From a virus, in the IMG/VR virus record IMGVR_UViG_3300025147_000031, positions 1 through 34,700 of that record: 34,700 bases of DNA; one strand, 5' to 3'. This document shows, in pieces, positions 31,689-34,700 of this stretch. The first letter of the stretch is position 1; the number at the start of each line of letters is the position of its first letter. The notes under the pieces were generated by a model. That model saw nothing but the letters and a program-made list of their open reading frames with translations, searched no databases and was not told where the DNA came from. A program made the position numbers and the translations under genes.

Positions 31689-31736
31689 ATGACCTTAGTC
31701 AATACAGACGATAAGAAAGAAAGGAATATGAAGTAA
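31689..31736 (+). CDS. 15-codon mini-gene, copy 2 (MTLVNTDDKKERNMK)
   Basis: Identical to copy 1 at 10 of its first 10 residues. Starts three bases after the hexapeptide gene and its TAA overlaps the next ATG (TAATG, 31736). The DNA repeat runs from two bases before the ATG to the AAGG that serves as ribosome site for the next gene. Confidence 0.6.
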   Translation: MTLVNTDDKKERNMK

Positions 31737-32032
31737 TGAGCAAATCAACAGTTATATATGAACGAGTATGGTATTTGCCGACATCACTTGTCGCAAAAGA
31801 TGGAAGCGTTACGTTGATAGGGCATATATTCAAGATAAAAAGAACCGACACAGGCAACATCCTTTTAGATAACAAAACCAATGCGTGGGATTTTCCTAAC
31901 GATGGTGAGATGGTAAGTTTCATCAGAAAGAATAAGGCGTGTGCGTTGCCCTACGAAGCTGAGGGAAACCCAAGGTTCATTCCCACCAGAATACGAAACA
32001 TGGTTAAAAAGTTTAAGGTAGAGGATAAGTGA
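31736..32032 (+). CDS. Unrecognised 98-aa protein
   Basis: Coupled to mini-gene copy 2 by one-base overlap. Starts MSKSTVIYERVWYLPTSLVA; both this and the hexapeptide gene start MSK and both lie behind a mini-gene. Beta-rich, basic at the C-terminus (RFIPTRIRNMVKKFKVEDK). No family seen. Confidence 0.65.
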   Translation: MSKSTVIYERVWYLPTSLVAKDGSVTLIGHIFKIKRTDTGNILLDNKTNAWDFPNDGEMVSFIRKNKACALPYEAEGNPRFIPTRIRNMVKKFKVEDK

Positions 32033-32042
32033 GGTAGTGATA

Positions 32043-32420
32043 ATGAGTGATGACGATATTCTAAATAAAGGTGGGACACAAGACGATGTTGATGAATATG
32101 CACGACAAAATGGTGCAGAACTAACTAAAGAAGATTTTATCACCCCTGTTATGACAGACGATATAGATAAACGTTTAGATAAGATACTAAAAACATTTGC
32201 TATCACTATAAATGGCGACAGTAAGACAGGTTTCACATTAGACACATCAGACGCCAAGCAAGCTATTTTACTAGCTCATCAAAAAGAAGTAGAGCGGATA
32301 ATCGGGGAAAATGTAGAATTATCTGGCAAAAACGATATAGCAATCAACTTGCAGATTACTATAGAAAACAGTTTACGAACCGAACAACTTCTACGAGCTA
32401 ATATAAAAGAAGATCGATAG
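32043..32420 (+). CDS. Unrecognised 125-aa acidic protein
   Basis: ATG 32043 has GAGG eight bases before; an in-frame GTG 32037 is possible. Starts MSDDDILNKGGTQDDVDEYA, helical and acidic, ending in a long helix (TIENSLRTEQLLRANIKEDR). No motif known. Last gene of the unit; the next early promoter starts two bases after its stop. Confidence 0.65.
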   Translation: MSDDDILNKGGTQDDVDEYARQNGAELTKEDFITPVMTDDIDKRLDKILKTFAITINGDSKTGFTLDTSDAKQAILLAHQKEVERIIGENVELSGKNDIAINLQITIENSLRTEQLLRANIKEDR

Positions 32421-32422
32421 GC

Positions 32423-32451
32423 TTGCATATACTCAAGCATTAGCGTACAAT
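32423..32451 (+). promoter_or_regulatory. Early promoter 2 with GCATTAGCG spacer element
   Basis: TTGCAT, 17 bases ending AAGCATTAGCG, TACAAT. Same as the promoter at 33826 in both boxes and the last 10 bases of the spacer. Confidence 0.85.
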
Positions 32452-32484
32452 CTTACTTAGTAATAAGTAGAAAGGATTACAAAA

Positions 32485-32724
32485 ATGAGTAGCACAATAC
32501 AGGTTTATACAAACGACGTAGTTATAGAGGAAGTAACAGGTCAACGCTTATTCGGAACAGTTGACGATGTACAAGTAACTATTAAAGACGTAGACGCTTC
32601 CGACATCGTACCTGAGTTTATAGTTAGTGAACTATTAGACGCAATCGACTTTGCCGACATCGAGAAGTATTACCTTGCTCGCAAAGGTGATAGTGATGAC
32701 GAAGATTTCAGTGGGGCTGAGTAA
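32485..32724 (+). CDS. Unrecognised 79-aa acidic protein
   Basis: AAAGGA ribosome site, first gene after early promoter 2. Beta-like N-terminus (STIQVYTNDVVIEEVTGQRL) and a strongly acidic C-terminus (ARKGDSDDEDFSGAE). Such small acidic early proteins often bind host factors or mimic DNA, but this is a guess from composition. One-base overlap with the next gene. Confidence 0.65.
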   Translation: MSSTIQVYTNDVVIEEVTGQRLFGTVDDVQVTIKDVDASDIVPEFIVSELLDAIDFADIEKYYLARKGDSDDEDFSGAE

Positions 32725-32984
32725 TGAGCCAGGCAACGGAACTACTAAAAGAGTTCAAAAGGCGTGGCCAGATATTCAACTACGAACTTGCAACCGATTA
32801 TCATTTGCTACAGTACGTTGGTAGAATCTACGAATTACGCCACACATACGGTGAAACGATTGAGTGTCTACCAGACCCCGATGGCCGCAAAGGTGTGAAC
32901 TTATACGTTTATCACCCTAAACAGCCTACACAGGCCACCCTAATAGCCGTAGAGCCACTAAAACAAGAAAGGCGATATGAATAA
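32724..32984 (+). CDS. Unrecognised 86-aa protein
   Basis: Coupled by one-base overlap. Starts MSQATELLKEFKRRGQIFNY; the middle (YHLLQYVGRIYELRHTYGET) and the end (NLYVYHPKQPTQATLIAVEP) look like a small winged-helix-like protein: helices then a beta wing with RGQIFNYELA...GRIYELR, the pattern of helix-turn-helix proteins used by some phages. Possible DNA-binding regulator, moderate support only. Confidence 0.65.
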   Translation: MSQATELLKEFKRRGQIFNYELATDYHLLQYVGRIYELRHTYGETIECLPDPDGRKGVNLYVYHPKQPTQATLIAVEPLKQERRYE

Positions 32985-33175
32985 TGCCCGACACAGCCGA
33001 AACAGAAACCATAAGAAAAAATATGAAACTAATTGACAACAGGATAAAAAGCCTTAGCGATGAACTTCTATGTTACAGCATAGACGCAATCAGCCTTGAA
33101 CTAGACCGACGTTCCGACAAGCACATAAAATATCACGTAGAAAGATTACAGAGGATAAATCAATGCAGATACTAA
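32984..33175 (+). CDS. Unrecognised 63-aa helical protein
   Basis: Coupled by one-base overlap. Helical hairpin (IRKNMKLIDNRIKSLSDELL, then ISLELDRRSDKHIKYHVERL). No motif known. Ends by overlapping the next small gene by 13 bases. Confidence 0.65.
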   Translation: MPDTAETETIRKNMKLIDNRIKSLSDELLCYSIDAISLELDRRSDKHIKYHVERLQRINQCRY

Positions 33176-33306
33176 CAAAATTAAAAATAAGAGTGGCTAT
33201 TAAGAAATACAACAAGCGTATAGCCCTGCAAATCTCTGACTATATGGGCTGGCCGGAAGAAGAAGTGATGAACGTGATCAATTTAATGGAAGATAATAAG
33301 AGGTAA
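33163..33306 (+). CDS. Unrecognised 47-aa basic protein
   Basis: ATG 33163 has AGAGGA seven bases before, inside the end of the previous gene. Starts MQILTKLKIRVAIKKYNKRI, then YMGWPEEEVMNVINLMEDNK, so a basic helix followed by an amphipathic helix. Its last codons form the ribosome site AGAGGTAAG of the next gene. Confidence 0.6.
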   Translation: MQILTKLKIRVAIKKYNKRIALQISDYMGWPEEEVMNVINLMEDNKR

Positions 33307-33308
33307 GT

Positions 33309-33536
33309 ATGAGCTACAAAGAAACAATGATTGCCAAGTACGGCAGTGAAGAATTATGGAAAGCCCACCTACGAGAAATCGCAGCTAAGGGCGGCGCTAA
33401 ATCATCTGGATACAAGTTTGGGCATGGCAAAGTAGACCCTAGCGTTGCCGGTGCTGCTGGTGGTAAAGTCAGCCGTAGGGAATACCCAAGTATCGCTGGT
33501 TATAAAGGCGGCAGGGTTAAACGCCCAAAAGCTTAG
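33309..33536 (+). CDS. 75-aa Gly/Lys-rich protein with KGG-type repeats
   Basis: AGAGG ribosome site. N-terminal helix (SYKETMIAKYGSEELWKAHL), then GG-containing basic repeats (AAKGGAKSSG, GAAGGKVSRREYP, AGYKGGRVKRP). Similar KGG-rich short proteins, some like bacterial stress-induced repeats, occur in phages; the role is not settled. Probably binds nucleic acid via its basic turns. Confidence 0.7.
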   Translation: MSYKETMIAKYGSEELWKAHLREIAAKGGAKSSGYKFGHGKVDPSVAGAAGGKVSRREYPSIAGYKGGRVKRPKA

Positions 33537-33545
33537 TGATATAAT
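33517..33545 (+). promoter_or_regulatory. Sigma-70-like promoter before the AUU mini-gene and RNA C
   Basis: TTAAAC (33517-33522), 17 bases, TATAAT (33540-33545). Lies partly in the end of the KGG gene. It lacks the CATTAGCG element. Confidence 0.5.
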
Positions 33546-33596
33546 TATAAACAGACACCAACACAACAAATACATTCAACTAAAGAGGAGTATTAC

Positions 33597-33689
33597 ATTA
33601 GTACACTTGAAAAGTTTAACCTGACATTTGAATATGATCTAAATCTAAGAGACGTAAAGAGTCGAATAAAGAAGCGCACAATCAAGTAA
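33597..33689 (+). CDS. 30-aa peptide with apparent AUU start
   Basis: AAAGAGGAG (33582-33590) is followed after six bases by ATT 33597, which opens a frame to TAA 33689 reading (M)STLEKFNLTFEYDLNLRDV then KSRIKKRTIK. No ATG/GTG/TTG alternative in this frame. Protein-like composition with a basic end and a canonical ribosome site make translation likely. Lies directly before RNA C. Confidence 0.5.
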   Translation: MSTLEKFNLTFEYDLNLRDVKSRIKKRTIK

Positions 33690-33697
33690 CTTAACAT

Positions 33698-33824
33698 CAT
33701 AAATGGTATCAATAAGGGATAAGGTCAGAGGATGGCGACGACTAATAAGTTGCGGCATGACCCTTACTCCACATAGGGAATGTACTTATAACTCCAGCTG
33801 ACCCCCTTACTAATACCATTTATG
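33698..33824 (+). ncRNA. Structured RNA C, about 127 nt
   Basis: CATAAATGGTAT (33698-33709) pairs with ATACCATTTATG (33813-33824), TAAGGG (33713-33718) with CCCTTA (33804-33809), GGTCAG (33723-33728) with CTGACC (33798-33803): 24 perfect pairs in three stacked blocks. Inside are hairpins CGACT/AGTTG (near 33738-33751) and CCCT/AGGG (near 33761-33778). GGTCAGAGGATGG recalls the CTGAC...GAGATGG core of RNAs A and B. No coding frame. It ends one base before the next promoter. Confidence 0.7.
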
Positions 33825-33825
33825 C

Positions 33826-33854
33826 TTGCATATTCCTAAGCATTAGCGTACAAT
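33826..33854 (+). promoter_or_regulatory. Early promoter 3 with GCATTAGCG spacer element
   Basis: TTGCAT, 17 bases ending AAGCATTAGCG, TACAAT; its -35 follows directly after the closing stem of RNA C. Drives the two exported proteins behind it. Confidence 0.85.
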
Positions 33855-33911
33855 GTGACTTAGATATGAAACGAATATAAAATAATAATCATATCGAAAG
33901 CGAGTTATAAA

Positions 33912-34079
33912 ATGAAAAAAACCTATATCGTATTACTAACAGCTCTAGTTGTGATGTTATCTTACTTTGCTATAGCTAGTCACTATCAGTATTTAGAGAC
34001 TCCAAAAGGTTGTCATCTGGTAAGTGGTTACGAAGTCCCCAAAGGGCAAACCCCGCCAGAAGTATGGTCTTGTTATTAG
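33912..34079 (+). CDS. Small exported 55-aa protein with two cysteines
   Basis: ATG 33912 follows GAAAGCGAG. N-terminal signal peptide or anchor (KKTYIVLLTALVVMLSYFAI), then a 30-residue outside part with Cys39 and Cys54 (GCHLVSGY, VWSCY) that could form one disulfide. No family known. Coupled in one unit with the CAP protein three bases on. Confidence 0.6.
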   Translation: MKKTYIVLLTALVVMLSYFAIASHYQYLETPKGCHLVSGYEVPKGQTPPEVWSCY

Positions 34080-34082
34080 GGT

Positions 34083-34589
34083 ATGAAACAAATCACTCAC
34101 AAAATTATAACCATCACATTAGTAATTATCATTGCTATATTAGTTGGTTATATTTTAACTCCGACTAAAACGATAGCCCCAGCACAGCGTATAGACAGCA
34201 TTAGTATAAATGCCGATGAACAAACCGTCTTAGAACTTGGAAACGATTACAGGGCTTCTAAACAGCTTACAAAGCTATCTATCAACAGTCAACTAATGAA
34301 ATCAGCCCAAGCAAAAGCCGATGACCTATGTAAATCCGGCAACTGGTCGCACACAGACAGCCAAGGCCGAGAGTTCTATAGTTTTATACAGGCAACTGGT
34401 TATAAATATGAACACGCTGGCGAAAATCTAGCCAAAGGTTACGCTACCCAAGAACTAGCTTTTAAGGCTCTAATAAATAGCCCAACTCACCTGGAGAATA
34501 TCGTCGGTGATTATAAAGAAATCGGTATCGGTATTAGCGATTGTAACGGCCAAAACTACTTAGTAGCGCATTACGGCATTCAAAAATAG
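34083..34589 (+). CDS. Membrane-anchored/exported CAP (SCP/PR1-like) domain protein
   Basis: 168 aa. Residues 6-27 are a signal anchor (HKIITITLVIIIAILVGYIL). Residues 50-166 form a CAP domain: LGNDYRASKQLTKLSINSQL, GNWSHTDSQGREF with the metal-binding His, YKYEHAGENLAKGY with the family HAGENLA signature, and SPTHLENIVGDYKEIGIGI with the second His. CAP proteins act outside cells, but their biochemical role in bacteria is unclear. A CAP domain in a phage early unit is unusual and points to remodelling of the host envelope or exclusion of other phages. Confidence 0.85.
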   Translation: MKQITHKIITITLVIIIAILVGYILTPTKTIAPAQRIDSISINADEQTVLELGNDYRASKQLTKLSINSQLMKSAQAKADDLCKSGNWSHTDSQGREFYSFIQATGYKYEHAGENLAKGYATQELAFKALINSPTHLENIVGDYKEIGIGISDCNGQNYLVAHYGIQK

Positions 34590-34604
34590 TGATAACCTAA
34601 TAGC
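34590..34604 (+). promoter_or_regulatory. Variant late promoter at the right end
   Basis: TGATAACCTAATAGC, one base different from TGATACCCTAA in the core, with the ATG of the last gene 17 bases after its first T. It would start the late unit that continues over the window edge to the left-end genes. Confidence 0.4.
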
Positions 34605-34606
34605 AA

Positions 34607-34700
34607 ATGACCAAGCAAAAAGACCTCAAAGACATATCTGAGATACTGTTCAACGCTAAATTAGAACGCCTAAACTTTATTCAGAAGTGGCTACTTAGAC
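34607..34700 (+). CDS. Partial small protein running off the right end
   Basis: ATG 34607 reads MTKQKDLKDISEILFNAKLE and on to KWLLR at the edge. If the ends are joined, the frame continues QKQITTII and stops at TAA 33-35 bases into... the left side (about position 25), giving 39 aa. The basic/hydrophobic helix pattern is protein-like. First gene behind the variant late motif. Confidence 0.55.
   Translation, partial: MTKQKDLKDISEILFNAKLERLNFIQKWLLR

Noticed and set aside
1-34700. tRNA genes, integrase and insertion sequences
   Set aside because: I looked for tRNA-like cloverleafs, tyrosine/serine recombinase motifs and transposase genes with inverted ends and saw none; only the HNH genes at 5065 and 11405 have a mobile character.

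Overview
The window reads as an essentially complete genome of a small tailed phage with a long non-contractile tail (siphovirus-like). Gene order is classical: small and large terminase, portal, head proteins, HK97-type protease and capsid, connectors, tail tube, tail chaperones with a -1 frameshift, tape measure, distal tail and fibre proteins, lysis cassette, then an accessory/early region. All protein genes but one lie on the + strand. The last reading frame runs off the right end and, if the right end is joined to the left end, stays open and closes about 25 bases into the window, so the record could be a circularly permuted genome cut at an arbitrary point. The host cannot be named from the sequence. 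The r1t-type holin, the CHAP-like endolysin without an outer-membrane lysis gene, strong AGGAGG-type ribosome sites and the exported CAP-domain protein suggest a single-membrane (Gram-positive or Patescibacteria-like) host; this is inference.

Late region (1-24300): packaging and head genes 61-11260, a self-splicing-independent HNH/AP2 endonuclease gene inserted after the capsid gene (11405-11944), connectors and tail 11984-20960, and membrane/lysis genes 20993-23179, followed by four unrecognised small genes. A conserved sequence, TGATACCCTAA, stands before the modules at 786, 3021, 9111, 13670, 15387 and 20357, with variants at 11966 and 34590. It looks like a phage-specific late promoter; at several sites the gene starts only 13-20 bases behind it, so the messages may be nearly leaderless.

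Middle region (24275-25645): no recognisable late or early protein gene, but a promoter plus structured RNA plus terminator (24275-24459), the only minus-strand protein gene, and what looks like a cluster of short RNAs with their own promoters and terminators on both strands (25091-25568).

Early/accessory region (25582-34589): a Rad52-type annealing protein, a C5 cytosine methyltransferase, a NinG-like HNH protein, several membrane or exported proteins (a split membrane-anchored transglycosylase, a CAP-domain protein), a hexapeptide-repeat protein, and many small genes of unknown role. Early promoters are sigma-70-like (TTGCAT, 17 bases, TACAAT) and carry an almost invariant CATTAGCG in the spacer next to the -10 box, probably an operator. 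Two further structured RNAs lie at 28725-28918 and 33698-33824; the first shares a core motif with the 24309-24459 RNA.

No integrase, repressor, helicase, primase or DNA polymerase is recognisable, so replication must lean on the host or on unrecognised genes. The most unusual features are the family of structured RNAs, the sRNA-dense intergenic region, apparent AUA/AUU start codons placed behind good ribosome sites, and paired 15-codon mini-genes flanking the hexapeptide gene.
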